DNA of 64,000 nucleotides from Actinomycetes bacterium (GCA_024639145.1 JAHEIZ010000004.1:1-64000), one strand, 5' to 3'; shown: positions 17,717 through 26,682, counted from the stretch's first letter. Notes: a model not told the origin generated them from the sequence alone. A program made the numbers and translations.

Positions 17717-17802
17717 TGTCCGAGAAGGGAGTTGAACCCTCACTCCCGGTAAAGGGAACTAGCACCTCAAGCTAGCGCGTCTGCCTATTCCGCCACCCGG
17801 AC
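17717..17802 (-). tRNA. tRNA-Leu (anticodon GAG)
   Basis: An 86-nt class II tRNA on the minus strand. The 7-bp acceptor pairs 5' GTCCGGG with 3' CTCGGAC (one G-T pair), discriminator base A, and CCA is not encoded. The anticodon stem CTAGC/GCTAG encloses the loop TTGAGGT, giving anticodon GAG (complement at 17766-17768), which reads CUC and CUU. The extra arm and the T loop (GGTTCAACTCC) are normal for tRNA-Leu. A TATGCT hexamer at 17822-17827 on the minus strand is a plausible -10 element about 20 bp upstream. Confidence 0.97.
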
Positions 17803-17867
17803 GAGGTGTTGAAGCATGAGAAGCATACCTGCTCCGATCGGTGCCGCTGACACGGCAGTATGGGAGA

Positions 17868-19196
17868 GTGGAAACCACCTGGTCTGCCCTGCCTGGAGCC
17901 GAGTCCGATGTCGTGGAGATATGCCGCGGTCTGATCCGCCTCGACTCGAGTAATTTCGGCGATTCCCCTCTCACGGTGGGGGAGGCGGATGTCGCTGAGT
18001 ACGCCGCCCAGGTACTTCGGGAGGCAGGGTGGCAGCCGGAGGTATTCACGACCACCGACTCTTCTCGCCGTGGGGTGTATCTCCGGGTGCCGGGGACTGA
18101 TCCCGGCGCCGGGGCACTTCTTCTTCACGGACATCTCGATGTGGTGCCGGCCATTGCTTCCGACTGGACTCGCCCGCCGTTCGCGGCCGAGGTTGAGGAT
18201 GGCTTCATCTGGGGCCGCGGCGCTGTCGATATGAAGGACATGGACGCCATGATCCTGGCCGTGCTGCGGGGCTGGGGGCGTGAGGGCATTCGACCCCGTC
18301 GCGACATCGTCATCCTGCTCCTACCCGATGAGGAGGCCGGTGGACGTCACGGCGCTCACTGGCTTACCGCTCATCGGCCTGAGATCTTCACTGGCATCAC
18401 GGAGGCTGTTGGCGAGGTCGGGGGCTTCTCGATCACCGTGCGTGATGACCTTCGGTTGTATCCCATCCAGACAGCCGAAAAGGGCATGCGCTGGTTGCGC
18501 CTGCATGCCGCCGGCCGCGCCGGCCACGGCTCGATGATCCATGACGACAACGCCATCACTCGTCTGTGCGAGGCAGTGATCCGCGTCGGAAACCACGAAT
18601 GGCCAGAGCGGCGCACTGCGACAGTCGACCGTTTCCTGGGCGAATTGAGCGATGCCTTCGGGGTTGATCTCGCTGTGCACGACAACGAGGAACTCGTGCG
18701 GAAGCTGGGCACGCTCGGTCTGCTTGTTGGAGCAACACTGCGCAACACCGCGAATCCGACGATGCTCGAGGCCGGGTACAAGCACAACGTCATCCCAGGT
18801 GAGGCGTATGCCGCGATCGATGGGCGCACTATCCCCGGCTTCGAGGAGGAATTCGAGCATACGATTCGAGCGTTGGTGGGCCCTGACATCACTATCGAGC
18901 ACGTGGTCGACGACATCGCCCTCGAGGCACCCTTCGACACGCTTTCCGTGGACCTCATGGCGTCGGCTCTGCGCGCCGAGGATCCTGGAGCCCGGGCGAT
19001 TCCCTACATGATCTCCGGTGGGACTGATGCAAAGGCTTTCCATCGCCTCGGTATTTCCTGCTATGGATTCTCGCCATTGCAGATGCCGGCGGATCTCGAT
19101 TACTGGCGCCTGTTCCACGGGGTTGACGAGCGAGTTCCGCTCGACGGGCTCACCTTCGGTGTGCGCGTACTCGATCGCTTCCTGCGTGCGGCCTGA
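17868..19196 (+). CDS. M20 family metallopeptidase (dipeptidase/deacylase type)
   Basis: A 442-residue zinc hydrolase of the M20/M25/M40 family. Metal-ligand motifs are LLHGHLDVVPA (His and the nearby Asp) and WGRGAVDMKDMDA (bridging Asp), then LPDEEAGGRHGAHW (catalytic Glu plus metal Glu) and a late histidine in the GTDAKAFHRLGI region. A dimerisation (lid) domain occupies roughly residues 210-340, including GRAGHGSMIHDDNAI. It acts in the cytosol on an unidentified peptide or N-acyl amino acid. Start choice is uncertain: the GTG at 17868 follows GGGAGA closely, while a GTG at 17841 is also in frame. DUF5703 and an aldo/keto reductase converge from the other side. Confidence 0.93.
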   Translation: METTWSALPGAESDVVEICRGLIRLDSSNFGDSPLTVGEADVAEYAAQVLREAGWQPEVFTTTDSSRRGVYLRVPGTDPGAGALLLHGHLDVVPAIASDWTRPPFAAEVEDGFIWGRGAVDMKDMDAMILAVLRGWGREGIRPRRDIVILLLPDEEAGGRHGAHWLTAHRPEIFTGITEAVGEVGGFSITVRDDLRLYPIQTAEKGMRWLRLHAAGRAGHGSMIHDDNAITRLCEAVIRVGNHEWPERRTATVDRFLGELSDAFGVDLAVHDNEELVRKLGTLGLLVGATLRNTANPTMLEAGYKHNVIPGEAYAAIDGRTIPGFEEEFEHTIRALVGPDITIEHVVDDIALEAPFDTLSVDLMASALRAEDPGARAIPYMISGGTDAKAFHRLGISCYGFSPLQMPADLDYWRLFHGVDERVPLDGLTFGVRVLDRFLRAA

Positions 19197-19202
19197 GCGC
19201 GC

Positions 19203-19400
19203 TTATGCGGTGCGCTGCACTCGATAGACCTTGCGACGCAGCTCAACCTTGCGACGCCCGTCGTGCATGATCGCGACCCGGGAAAGTTCCCAGCGACCCT
19301 GCTCGGCCATCTCGGTGAGGGCCTGACGTGCGACCTCGCGCGTGGTGCCCCGCGGAAACCAGAACTCGCGGAATTCCCAGACCGCACCTGAGGGTTGCAT
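19203..19400 (-). CDS. DUF5703 family small protein
   Basis: A 65-residue basic protein matching the actinobacterial DUF5703 family. The pattern is typical: a short aromatic N-terminal strand (VWEFREFWFPRG), a helix (TREVARQALTEMAEQGRWEL), then a basic strand GRRKVELRRKVYRV. It starts 2 bp after the aldo/keto reductase stop and has GGAG upstream, so it is the second gene of a two-gene unit. Function is unknown. It is small and could be missed by gene callers, but the family resemblance and tight spacing make it convincing. Confidence 0.82.
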   Translation of the reverse strand: MQPSGAVWEFREFWFPRGTTREVARQALTEMAEQGRWELSRVAIMHDGRRKVELRRKVYRVQRTA

Positions 19401-19402
19401 CG

Positions 19403-20386
19403 TTATCTCCGCTGCGCCCAGCCGGCTTCGGGGTAGCCCATCGGGGGAGCCGAGACATCATCGAGGGCGATCAGGATCTCCTCAGGCAGCTCGAGCTCTT
19501 CGGCGGCAAGTGCGGCCACCAGTTGGCTTGTCGTGCGCGGGCCGAGGATCGGTGCCACGACTCCCGGGCGATCGCGCAGCCAGGCAATTGATACCTCAGT
19601 CGGTGAACAGCCAAGACCCTCGGCCGCGGTGGCGACGGCATCGACAATCCGCCGGCAGCGCTCGTCTTGGTATACCTGGATCCACGACGCCGTGTCGGCA
19701 TTGCCCCCGCGGGAATCAGCAGGAGTGCTGTGCCGATACTTGCCGGTGAGAACCCCACGGCCCAGCGGCGACCAGGGCAGGATGCCGAGCCCCAGCGACT
19801 GTGCCGCCGGCACGATCTCTCGCTCAATCCCGCGCTCGAGCAGTGAGTACTCCATTTGCGTGGTGATGATCGGGGCCCGACCCGGCACGGCCTTCTGCCA
19901 TGTAGCCGCACGAGCTGTCTGCCAGCCCGAGTAGTTGGAAATGCCCGCGTAGCGCACCTTGCCGCTCGAGACGGCCTCGTCGACGGCCGCGAGAGTCTCG
20001 TCCATGGGAGTCCAGGGATCCCAGGCGTGCAATTGCCACAGATCGATGACGTCGGTGTTGAGCCGACGGAGGGATCCTTCGAGGGCTCGGAGGAGGTGAA
20101 GGCGTGAGCCATTGAAGCGACGTCCGGGGTCGGCCTGAGAAACCGCCTTGGTTGCCAGGATGATCTCGTCGCGAATATCAAACTCGCGGATGAGCTCGCC
20201 GAGGAGCTGCTCGGAGACACCCTCGGCATAGACATCGGCCGTGTCGATCAGGGTGCCGCCTGCACTCAAGAACGCCGCCAGCTGATCACGCGCTTCGTAC
20301 TCGTCGGTCCCTCGACCCCAGGTCATGGTGCCGAGGGCAAGACGACCGACCCAGATGCCGGATCTACCTAGGGGACGCTGCTGCAT
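19403..20386 (-). CDS. Aldo/keto reductase
   Basis: A 327-residue NADPH-dependent aldo/keto reductase, a TIM barrel that reduces aldehydes or ketones. Signature features are the catalytic Asp and Tyr in GGTLIDTADVYAEGVSE, the lysine in EIILATKAV, and the histidine region DVIDLWQLHAWDPWTP. The cofactor-binding C-terminal part contains LGLGILPWSPLGRGVLTGKY and AWLRDRPGVVAPILGPRT. The physiological substrate is unknown. The ATG at 20386 is supported by TACCGT placed 6 nt upstream on the minus strand. It is divergent from the LLM oxidoreductase operon. Confidence 0.95.
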   Translation of the reverse strand: MQQRPLGRSGIWVGRLALGTMTWGRGTDEYEARDQLAAFLSAGGTLIDTADVYAEGVSEQLLGELIREFDIRDEIILATKAVSQADPGRRFNGSRLHLLRALEGSLRRLNTDVIDLWQLHAWDPWTPMDETLAAVDEAVSSGKVRYAGISNYSGWQTARAATWQKAVPGRAPIITTQMEYSLLERGIEREIVPAAQSLGLGILPWSPLGRGVLTGKYRHSTPADSRGGNADTASWIQVYQDERCRRIVDAVATAAEGLGCSPTEVSIAWLRDRPGVVAPILGPRTTSQLVAALAAEELELPEEILIALDDVSAPPMGYPEAGWAQRR

Positions 20387-20392
20387 GAGGTG

Positions 20393-20398
20393 ACGGTA
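20393..20398 (-). promoter_or_regulatory. -10-like hexamer TACCGT of the aldo/keto reductase gene
   Basis: TACCGT on the minus strand ends 6 nt before the ATG at 20386, fitting TANNNT leaderless geometry. Confidence 0.45.
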
Positions 20399-20422
20399 CC
20401 TGGGGTGCGGCCTCAGGGGGCA

Positions 20423-20428
20423 TAGGCT
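20423..20428 (+). promoter_or_regulatory. -10-like hexamer TAGGCT of the LLM-uppP operon
   Basis: TAGGCT ends 6 nt before the ATG at 20435. It is the likely promoter of the operon running to 24351. Confidence 0.55.
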
Positions 20429-20434
20429 CGCCTT

Positions 20435-21484
20435 ATGGAAATCGGACTCAATCTTGGCTACTGGGGCGCCGGAAATGACGCGTCGAACATCGCTTTAGCA
20501 CTGGAGGCCGATTCGTGCGGGTACTCCTCGGTGTGGGTGGCCGAGGCGTATGGCTCCGATGCCGTCACGATCTTGTCGTGGATCGGAGCGCAGACCTCGA
20601 CTATTGACCTCGGCTCCGCCGTATTCCAGATCCCGGCTCGCACGCCTGCGAATGTGGCGATGACCGCAGCAACCCTTGATGCGCTGTCGGGCGGTCGGTT
20701 CCGACTCGGGCTCGGCGTGTCCGGTCCTCAGGTCTCCGAAGGCTGGCACGGGGTGCGTTTCGACAAGCCGCTTGCGCGCACGCGTGAATACGTAGCAATC
20801 GTTCGTGATGCCCTGGCTCGGAAGAAGGTCACTTTCGACGGCGATTTCTTCACCCTCCCTCTGCCCAATGGCCCTGGCAAGGCACTTGCGATCAACTTCC
20901 CGCCCGTGCGTGAGCACCTGCCGATCTACCTGGCGGCCATCGGGCCGAAGAATCTCGAGCTCTGCGGTGAGATCGCCGACGGTTGGCTGGCGATCTTTTA
21001 CTCGCCCGAGTATGCGGGTGAGCAGCACGAGGCGATCGCACGAGGACGCGCCAAGATTGGCAAGACCATGGACGGCTTCGACGTTGTCCCGACTCTTCCG
21101 GTTGTCGTGGGGGATGACCCGCACATGTGTGCCAACGCCCTTCGCGCGAACAGTGCCCTGTACATCGGCGGCATGGGCAGTCGCGAGAAGAACTTCTATA
21201 ACCAGCTTGCCGTGCGGATGGGCTTCGATGAGGCGGCAGCACAGGTGCAGGAGCTCTTCCTCGACGGCAAGTACAAGGAAGCCGCGATGGCCGTGCCCTT
21301 CGAATTCATCGACCAGACCTCCCTGCTCGGATCCCCGGCTCGCATCAGCGAGCGACTTGCTGCGTACGAGGCTGCGGGTGTTACGACGATCAGCATCACT
21401 CCGGTGGCCGAGTCTCTCGAAGACCGGCTCAAGGTAGTTCGCCTCATGGGTGATCTCGTCGATGACTCCCCGGATGCCGCCTGA
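20435..21484 (+). CDS. LLM-class (probably F420-dependent) oxidoreductase
   Basis: A 349-residue luciferase-like monooxygenase-fold protein. It opens with IGLNLGYWG and shows ALEADSCGYSSVWVAEAYG, IPARTPANVAMTAATLD and GGRFRLGLGVSGPQVSEGWHG, all typical of actinobacterial F420-dependent LLM enzymes. The residues GPKNLELCGEIADGWLAIFYSPE form the usual second half of the barrel. Use of F420 rather than FMN is inferred from subfamily resemblance, not shown directly. The stop overlaps the uppP start (TGATG), so it heads a coupled operon whose gene order is shared with Streptomyces. Substrate unknown. Confidence 0.92.
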   Translation: MEIGLNLGYWGAGNDASNIALALEADSCGYSSVWVAEAYGSDAVTILSWIGAQTSTIDLGSAVFQIPARTPANVAMTAATLDALSGGRFRLGLGVSGPQVSEGWHGVRFDKPLARTREYVAIVRDALARKKVTFDGDFFTLPLPNGPGKALAINFPPVREHLPIYLAAIGPKNLELCGEIADGWLAIFYSPEYAGEQHEAIARGRAKIGKTMDGFDVVPTLPVVVGDDPHMCANALRANSALYIGGMGSREKNFYNQLAVRMGFDEAAAQVQELFLDGKYKEAAMAVPFEFIDQTSLLGSPARISERLAAYEAAGVTTISITPVAESLEDRLKVVRLMGDLVDDSPDAA

Positions 21485-22302
21485 TGGGGTGGTTCGAAGC
21501 CCTTGTCCTGGGCATCGTCCAAGGACTCACGGAATTCCTGCCCGTGTCCTCCAGTGCACACATCCTCATCGTCTCCCAATTGTTCGGCTGGAACGATCCG
21601 GGCGCTGCATTCACTGCAGTCACACAGATCGGCACCGAGTGCGCAGTGCTCCTGTATTTCCGCAAGGACCTGATGCGCATCATCGGCACGTGGTGCCGCA
21701 GCCTCGTGAACCCTTCGCTGCGCAGGAATCTTGATGCACGAATGGGCTGGTACATCATCATCGGCACGATTCCTGTCGTGGTTCTCGGCGTGATCTTCGC
21801 AGATCAAATCGAAACCGTCGCCCGCAATCTGTGGCTCGTGTCCTTCACCTTGATCATCTTCGGCCTGATTCTCGGTTATGCCGATCGCATCGGACGCAAG
21901 CAGAAGTCACTCGCCAGCCTGAACTCCGGCCAGGGCATCATGTTCGGAATCGGCCAGGCATTTGCGCTCATCCCCGGTGTCTCGCGCTCAGGTGCAACGA
22001 TCTCCACTGGCTTGTTTCTCGGCTTCACTCGCGAGGCAGCGGCCCGCTACTCATTCCTACTTGCCATACCCGCGGTACTCGGTTCGGGCCTTTACGAGGC
22101 TCGCAAGATCGGCAGTGATGCGAGTGTTGCCTGGGGGCCGACCATCATGGCCACGATCATCGCGTTCGTGATCGGTTTCGCCGTGATCGCCTGGTTGTTG
22201 CGCTGGGTGAGCACGCGAAGCTTCACTCCCTTCGTCATCTACCGGGTAGGACTCGGCTTTGTCGTCATGATCCTGCTGGCGGCGGGAGTGCTGAGCTCAT
22301 GA
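21484..22302 (+). CDS. uppP: Undecaprenyl-diphosphate phosphatase
   Basis: A 272-residue integral membrane phosphatase (BacA/UppP) that dephosphorylates undecaprenyl diphosphate, recycling the lipid carrier for peptidoglycan and other wall polymers; its loss raises bacitracin sensitivity in other bacteria. The N-terminal signature is ALVLGIVQGLTEFLPVSSSAH with the catalytic glutamate and serine-rich loop. The second conserved block is IPGVSRSGATIS with the arginine. About eight membrane segments are present and length is normal. It overlaps the LLM gene (TGATG) and the next phosphatase gene by 4 nt, so expression of the three is coupled. Confidence 0.98.
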   Translation: MGWFEALVLGIVQGLTEFLPVSSSAHILIVSQLFGWNDPGAAFTAVTQIGTECAVLLYFRKDLMRIIGTWCRSLVNPSLRRNLDARMGWYIIIGTIPVVVLGVIFADQIETVARNLWLVSFTLIIFGLILGYADRIGRKQKSLASLNSGQGIMFGIGQAFALIPGVSRSGATISTGLFLGFTREAAARYSFLLAIPAVLGSGLYEARKIGSDASVAWGPTIMATIIAFVIGFAVIAWLLRWVSTRSFTPFVIYRVGLGFVVMILLAAGVLSS

Positions 22303-22985
22303 CCACCGTGCTCCTCGTTCGGCATGGCCGGACCAAGGCCAATGCCGACGGAATCCTGGCCGGACACATGCCCGGCGTGAAGCTCGATACGCAAGGGCGC
22401 AAGCAGGCCGCAGAACTCGCGGAGCGCCTCTCCGAGGTCCGCATTCCGCGCATCATCAGCTCACCGCTCGAACGCACGGTTGCCACGGCTGATGCGATTG
22501 CCGCGTTTCAACGCCGGTCTGTCATCAGGGACATTGATGATCGCTTCGTCGAATGCAAGTACGGAGACTGGACAGGCCGAAAGCTCGGCGATCTCGCCAA
22601 GGAGCCGATGTGGTCGGTTGTGCAGGCACATCCGAGCGCCGCGGTGTTTCCCGGTGTCGAGGGCGAGAGCATGCGAGATATGCAGCATCGGGCCGTTGAG
22701 GGTGTCCGCGAATGGAATGAGACCGTGGGCAATGACGGGCTCTACGTGGTGGTCAGCCATGGGGATGTCATCAAGGCGATCCTGGCCGATGCCCTGGGCA
22801 TGCACCTTGATGCCTTCCAGCGCATCCGCGTTGATCCGGCCTCGCTGAGCATCGTGCAGTACACGTCACATCGACCCTTCGTCGTGCGTAGCAATGACTC
22901 GGGGGTTGATCTCGCGCGTCTCCTCAAGCCCGCACGATCGAAGGCGAAGTCGAGTGATGCCGCTGTCGGCGGAGGCAAGGGATGA
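22299..22985 (+). CDS. Histidine phosphatase superfamily protein (MSMEG_4193-like)
   Basis: A 228-residue phosphoglycerate-mutase-fold phosphatase. The RHG motif is LLVRHGRTKANADG near the N-terminus. The second arginine lies in SSPLERTVATADAI, the acidic residue in FVECKYGDWTG, and the second histidine in VVVSHGDVIKAILAD. This resembles the actinobacterial MSMEG_4193 subfamily found next to DUF3090 and SCO1664 genes. Substrate unknown. The C-terminus is a lysine/serine/glycine-rich tail. It overlaps uppP by 4 nt and DUF3090 by 4 nt. Confidence 0.92.
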   Translation: MTTVLLVRHGRTKANADGILAGHMPGVKLDTQGRKQAAELAERLSEVRIPRIISSPLERTVATADAIAAFQRRSVIRDIDDRFVECKYGDWTGRKLGDLAKEPMWSVVQAHPSAAVFPGVEGESMRDMQHRAVEGVREWNETVGNDGLYVVVSHGDVIKAILADALGMHLDAFQRIRVDPASLSIVQYTSHRPFVVRSNDSGVDLARLLKPARSKAKSSDAAVGGGKG

Positions 22986-23548
22986 GCCGCCAGGTCTTCG
23001 AATTCCGCGATCCGGAGCGCTTCGTTGCTGGCACTGTCGGCATGCCGGGAGAGCGCACGTTCTTCCTTCAGGCACGTAAAGGGAACGCACTTACGAGCAT
23101 CGTGGCGGAGAAGGGTCAGGTCTCGGTACTCGCCGATCGCATTGACCAGCTCCTCGACGAGGTTCTCGAGACGCGTGAGGTCAACGTGGAGATCCCACCC
23201 GCCGGAGTTGATCTCATTGCCGACTCGGCACCACTCGATGCTCCGATCGTGGAGGAATTCCGAGTCGGGGCAATGGCGCTGGGCTGGGATGACGCCTCAT
23301 CGCATGTTGTCATCGAGGCGCATGCCATCAGCGAGGAGTTCGACGAGATCCCGGAACTGGCTGACGATGATGCCGAAGGTCCCGATTCGCTTCGCGTCTG
23401 GGTCACGGCCATCCAGGCGCGCTCATTCGCTGAGCGCGCTCGAGCAGTGGTCTCCGCGGGTCGGCCGCCCTGCCCGTTCTGCAATCAGCCTCTTGATGCC
23501 GGTGGTCATGTCTGCCCGCGCGCCAACGGCTACCGACGACGCACATGA
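22982..23548 (+). CDS. DUF3090 family protein
   Basis: A 188-residue protein of the actinobacterial DUF3090 family. Features include the start RQVFEFRDPERFVAGTVG, a beta-rich body with GERTFFLQARKGN, and a C-terminal zinc-ribbon-like segment PPCPFCNQPLDAGGHVCPRANGY carrying three cysteines and a histidine that may bind a metal. It is soluble with no signal peptide. It overlaps the phosphatase before it and the SCO1664-family gene after it by 4 nt each (ATGA type). Function is unknown, but the cluster DUF3090, SCO1664 and MSMEG_4193 phosphatase is strictly conserved in many actinobacteria, suggesting one process. Confidence 0.93.
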   Translation: MSRQVFEFRDPERFVAGTVGMPGERTFFLQARKGNALTSIVAEKGQVSVLADRIDQLLDEVLETREVNVEIPPAGVDLIADSAPLDAPIVEEFRVGAMALGWDDASSHVVIEAHAISEEFDEIPELADDDAEGPDSLRVWVTAIQARSFAERARAVVSAGRPPCPFCNQPLDAGGHVCPRANGYRRRT

Positions 23549-24351
23549 TCGAGCCGGTCCACGAATGGCTGAATGATCCACGACTGCTCACGGCATTGTC
23601 CGAGGGCGAGCTCACGGTCGAGGGTCGTCTCGCCGTGGCTTCAAATGCGACGCTTTTGTGCACTGTGCCGATTGAGGGCGATCGACTCCTGCACTGCGTC
23701 TACAAGCCGGTTGGCGGTGAGCGCCCGCTTTGGGATTTCCCCGACGGGACCCTTGGCCGCCGCGAGCTGGCGGCTTTCTCGCTCTCTGAGGCATTGGGCT
23801 GGCATCTGGTGCCGCCTACAGTGTGGCGTGAGGATGGCCCGGCCGGCCCGGGCATGTGCCAGGCCTGGATCGAAGAGTCCGAGAGCGCCGATGTCATCGA
23901 TGTCTGCGCGCCGACCGACGTACTGCCCGGCTGGATTCTCGTCATGACCGCTGAGGATCAGCAGGGCAACCCACTCCTTCTCGTGCATGCCGATCGCGCG
24001 GATCTCCATCGAGTGGCGGCATTCGATGCGCTGACGAACAATGCCGACCGTAAGGGCGGGCACGTGATTCTCGATTCCGATGACCGCATCTGGTGTATTG
24101 ATCACGGAGTGTCCTTCAATGTCGACGACAAGCTGCGCACTGTGCTCTGGGGTTGGGCAGGGGAGTCAATCGATGACGATGTCGTGAGGGATCTGATCAC
24201 TATCGAACCTCGGCTCGCGGAGATTCTTGAGCCCTGGCTGGCGCCGGAGGAGATCAGGGTCACCCAGCAGCGCCTGCGGTCACTCATTGACACCGGCACG
24301 ATGCCGCAGCCATCGCCCGAGTGGCCTGCGGTCCCGTGGCCGGTCTTCTAG
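23545..24351 (+). CDS. SCO1664 family protein (kinase-like fold)
   Basis: A 268-residue member of the SCO1664 family, which is related in sequence to the PI3/PI4-kinase fold. Visible elements are a lysine in LLHCVYKPVGGERPLWDFP that would correspond to the nucleotide-binding lysine, an acidic TLGRRELAAFSLSEALGW helix, and the catalytic-loop-like FDALTNNADRKGGHVIL followed by WCIDHGVSFN, which resembles the HxD-type and DHG metal-binding segments of such kinases. Whether it phosphorylates anything is not known. It closes the overlapping gene run, with mshC beginning 18 bp later behind its own promoter. Confidence 0.9.
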   Translation: MIEPVHEWLNDPRLLTALSEGELTVEGRLAVASNATLLCTVPIEGDRLLHCVYKPVGGERPLWDFPDGTLGRRELAAFSLSEALGWHLVPPTVWREDGPAGPGMCQAWIEESESADVIDVCAPTDVLPGWILVMTAEDQQGNPLLLVHADRADLHRVAAFDALTNNADRKGGHVILDSDDRIWCIDHGVSFNVDDKLRTVLWGWAGESIDDDVVRDLITIEPRLAEILEPWLAPEEIRVTQQRLRSLIDTGTMPQPSPEWPAVPWPVF

Positions 24352-24357
24352 TCGCAC

Positions 24358-24363
24358 TAGGCT
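24358..24363 (+). promoter_or_regulatory. -10-like hexamer TAGGCT of mshC
   Basis: TAGGCT ends 6 nt before the GTG of mshC. The gene can therefore be transcribed separately from the upstream overlapping operon. Confidence 0.55.
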
Positions 24364-24369
24364 GATCGG

Positions 24370-25596
24370 GTGAAGTCGTGGAGCGTGCCGGCACCGGCGA
24401 AGATCCCGGGCCTGGCGCCTGCCCTGTCGTTGATGGATACAGGTACCGGAACCATCAGGCCAACCGATCCGCAGGGCACGGCGCGTATGTATGTCTGCGG
24501 CATCACGCCCTACGACGCTACCCACATGGGTCACGCGGCCACCTACGTCGCATTCGACATGGTGCAACGAGTCTGGCGCGATGGTGGTCACCCGGTGCTG
24601 TATGTGCAGAACGTCACGGATATTGATGATCCCCTGCTCGAGCGCGCTGTTGCCGTGGGAGAGGACTGGCAGGTGATCGCCGAGAGAGAGACCGCGCTCT
24701 TCCGTGAGGACATGACAGCCCTCAATGTGCTGGCACCGGATCACTACATAGGTGCCGTCGAGGCGATTCCCTCGGTAGCGGGCTACGTGCAGTCGCTCCA
24801 AGAGCGAGGCGTGGTCTACGCAGTCGACGAGGATCTCTATTTCTCAGTGGGCAGCGATCCTGCCTTCGGCAGCGTGGCCCATCTCGATGAGTCGGAGATG
24901 ATTCGGATCTTCGCCGAGCGCGGGGGCGATCCTGATCGCCCCGGGAAGCGGCATCCACTCGATTGCCTCCTGTGGCAGGCCGCCCGACCGGAAGAGCCGT
25001 CGTGGGATACAGCACTCGGGCATGGCCGTCCCGGCTGGCATATCGAGTGCACCGCCATTGCCCTCGACTACCTCGGCATGGGCATTGAGGTGCAAGGCGG
25101 CGGCAGTGATCTCGCATTCCCTCATCATGAGATGGGAGCCTCCGAGGCTCAGGTCATTCGCGAGGAGTACCCCTACGCACAGCACTACGTGCATGCGGGA
25201 ATGGTCGCCTGGCAGGGACACAAGATGTCGAAGTCGCGCGGAAATCTCGTATTCGTGTCCGTGCTGCGAGCCGAGGGGCACGATCCAATGGCCATCCGGC
25301 TCTCGCTTCTCGCGCACCACTACCGCAGCAATTGGTCCTGGACTCCGCATGGCCTGCAGGGTGCCACCGACCGTCTCGGCCTCTGGCGAAGTGCAGTGGC
25401 GTGCGCTGCCGGAGATGAGGCAGCGCCTTACATCACGCGAATCCGCGAGCATCTGGCCAATGATCTCCAGACGGCTGCGGCCCTCGACGTCATGGACGCA
25501 TGGAGTGTCAAGGCAATGACCGGTGCCGGCACGGACACCGATGCTCCGGCGCAGATGTCAGCCCTGTGTGACTCGCTGCTCGGCGTACGTCTATAA
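24370..25596 (+). CDS. mshC: Cysteine:1-D-myo-inosityl 2-amino-2-deoxy-alpha-D-glucopyranoside ligase (mycothiol synthesis)
   Basis: A 408-residue ATP-dependent ligase that joins cysteine to GlcN-Ins, the third enzymatic step of mycothiol synthesis. It is a cysteinyl-tRNA-synthetase-like protein: the HIGH-like motif is [10 protein letters not shown], zinc and cysteine-binding residues include the cysteine in VCGITPYD and [10 protein letters not shown], and the KMSKS loop is HKMSKSRG. It lacks the tRNA-binding C-terminal domain, ending near residue 408, and has the MshC-type [14 protein letters not shown] segment. This distinguishes it from CysS. The presence of mshC indicates that the organism makes mycothiol. 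The GTG start is supported by the upstream TAGGCT. Confidence 0.96.
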   Translation: MKSWSVPAPAKIPGLAPALSLMDTGTGTIRPTDPQGTARMYVCGITPYDATHMGHAATYVAFDMVQRVWRDGGHPVLYVQNVTDIDDPLLERAVAVGEDWQVIAERETALFREDMTALNVLAPDHYIGAVEAIPSVAGYVQSLQERGVVYAVDEDLYFSVGSDPAFGSVAHLDESEMIRIFAERGGDPDRPGKRHPLDCLLWQAARPEEPSWDTALGHGRPGWHIECTAIALDYLGMGIEVQGGGSDLAFPHHEMGASEAQVIREEYPYAQHYVHAGMVAWQGHKMSKSRGNLVFVSVLRAEGHDPMAIRLSLLAHHYRSNWSWTPHGLQGATDRLGLWRSAVACAAGDEAAPYITRIREHLANDLQTAAALDVMDAWSVKAMTGAGTDTDAPAQMSALCDSLLGVRL

Positions 25597-25600
25597 ACAG

Positions 25601-26626
25601 CTACTTCTTTTCGGAGTGGCCACCGAAGGCCTTGCGCATTGCGCTCAGCACCTTGCCTGCGTAGGTGCCGTTGCCCTGTGACTCGAAGCGTTCGTACAGC
25701 GCCGCGGTGAGCACCGGGGCCGGTACGCCCTCGTCGATGGCGGCGATTGCAGTCCAGCGTCCCTCGCCGGAGTCAGAGACGCGGCCGCCGAACTCTTCGA
25801 GACCAGGTGACTGGTGAAGGGCGTTAGCCGTGAGGTCGAGTAGCCAAGAGCCGACGACGCTGCCGCGACGCCATAGCTCGGCGACGGCAGGAATATCGAT
25901 GTCGTACTGGTAGAACTCCGGGTTGCTCATCGGGGCGGTCTCGGCATCGGCGTCGCGAGAGGCCTTGCCCGCATTGGCGTGCTTGAGAATGTTCAGGCCC
26001 TCGGCATACGCGGCCATCAACCCGTACTCGATGCCGTTGTGCACCATCTTCACGAAATGGCCGGCACCGCTGGGGCCGCAGTGCAGCCAGCCGGTCTCTT
26101 CGGGGGCGACGTCGCCGCTGCGCCCAGGCGTGCGTTCTGCGGTGGCGAATCCGGGAGCGATGGTGTCCCACAGGGGTGCGAGTCGATTCACCGCAGAGTC
26201 ATTCCCGCCGATCATCAGGCAGTAACCGCGCTCGAGACCCCACACGCCGCCTGAGGTGCCGACATCGAGGAAGTCGATGCCCTTGTCGGCAGCCTGGGCC
26301 GAGTGCCGGATGTCGTCGCGGTAGTACGAGTTGCCGCCGTCGATGAGCGTGTCGCCGGGGCTCAGGAGGCCCAGGAGTTCACTGACCACGGAATCGGTGA
26401 TGCGACCGGCCGGAACCATGACCCAGATGGTGCGTGGTGCGGGCATTGCCGCCACGAGTTCGGCCAGGCTGGCCGCACCGGTGGCTCCATCGGCCACCAG
26501 GGGAGCAACGGCCGCGGGATCCGGGTCATAGGCAAAGGCCTGGTGTCCGCCGCGCATGGCACGCCGCACGAGGTTGGCACCCATGCGGCCGCAGCCGACC
26601 ATTCCCAGGGTTACTGACTGGCTCAC
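25601..26626 (-). CDS. gnd: 6-phosphogluconate dehydrogenase, decarboxylating (short form)
   Basis: A 341-residue enzyme of the short GndA/YqeC-type class, which oxidatively decarboxylates 6-phosphogluconate to ribulose 5-phosphate. The Rossmann motif is GMVGCGRMGANLVRRA. The substrate-binding blocks are DGGNSYYRDD, DVGTSGGVWGLERGYCLMIGG and GAGHFVKMVHNGIEYG with the catalytic lysine. Length is well below the 470 residues of the long form, as expected for this class. The GTG start at 26626 follows a GAGGAG ribosome-binding site. It is divergent from pgi, so two sugar-phosphate enzymes share one intergenic region and may be co-regulated. Confidence 0.96.
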   Translation of the reverse strand: MSQSVTLGMVGCGRMGANLVRRAMRGGHQAFAYDPDPAAVAPLVADGATGAASLAELVAAMPAPRTIWVMVPAGRITDSVVSELLGLLSPGDTLIDGGNSYYRDDIRHSAQAADKGIDFLDVGTSGGVWGLERGYCLMIGGNDSAVNRLAPLWDTIAPGFATAERTPGRSGDVAPEETGWLHCGPSGAGHFVKMVHNGIEYGLMAAYAEGLNILKHANAGKASRDADAETAPMSNPEFYQYDIDIPAVAELWRRGSVVGSWLLDLTANALHQSPGLEEFGGRVSDSGEGRWTAIAAIDEGVPAPVLTAALYERFESQGNGTYAGKVLSAMRKAFGGHSEKK

Positions 26627-26682
26627 GCGGACTCCTCGCGGTCAATGCGCCTCGTAGGTGGCAGCAGTGCAAGGCTAGTGCC

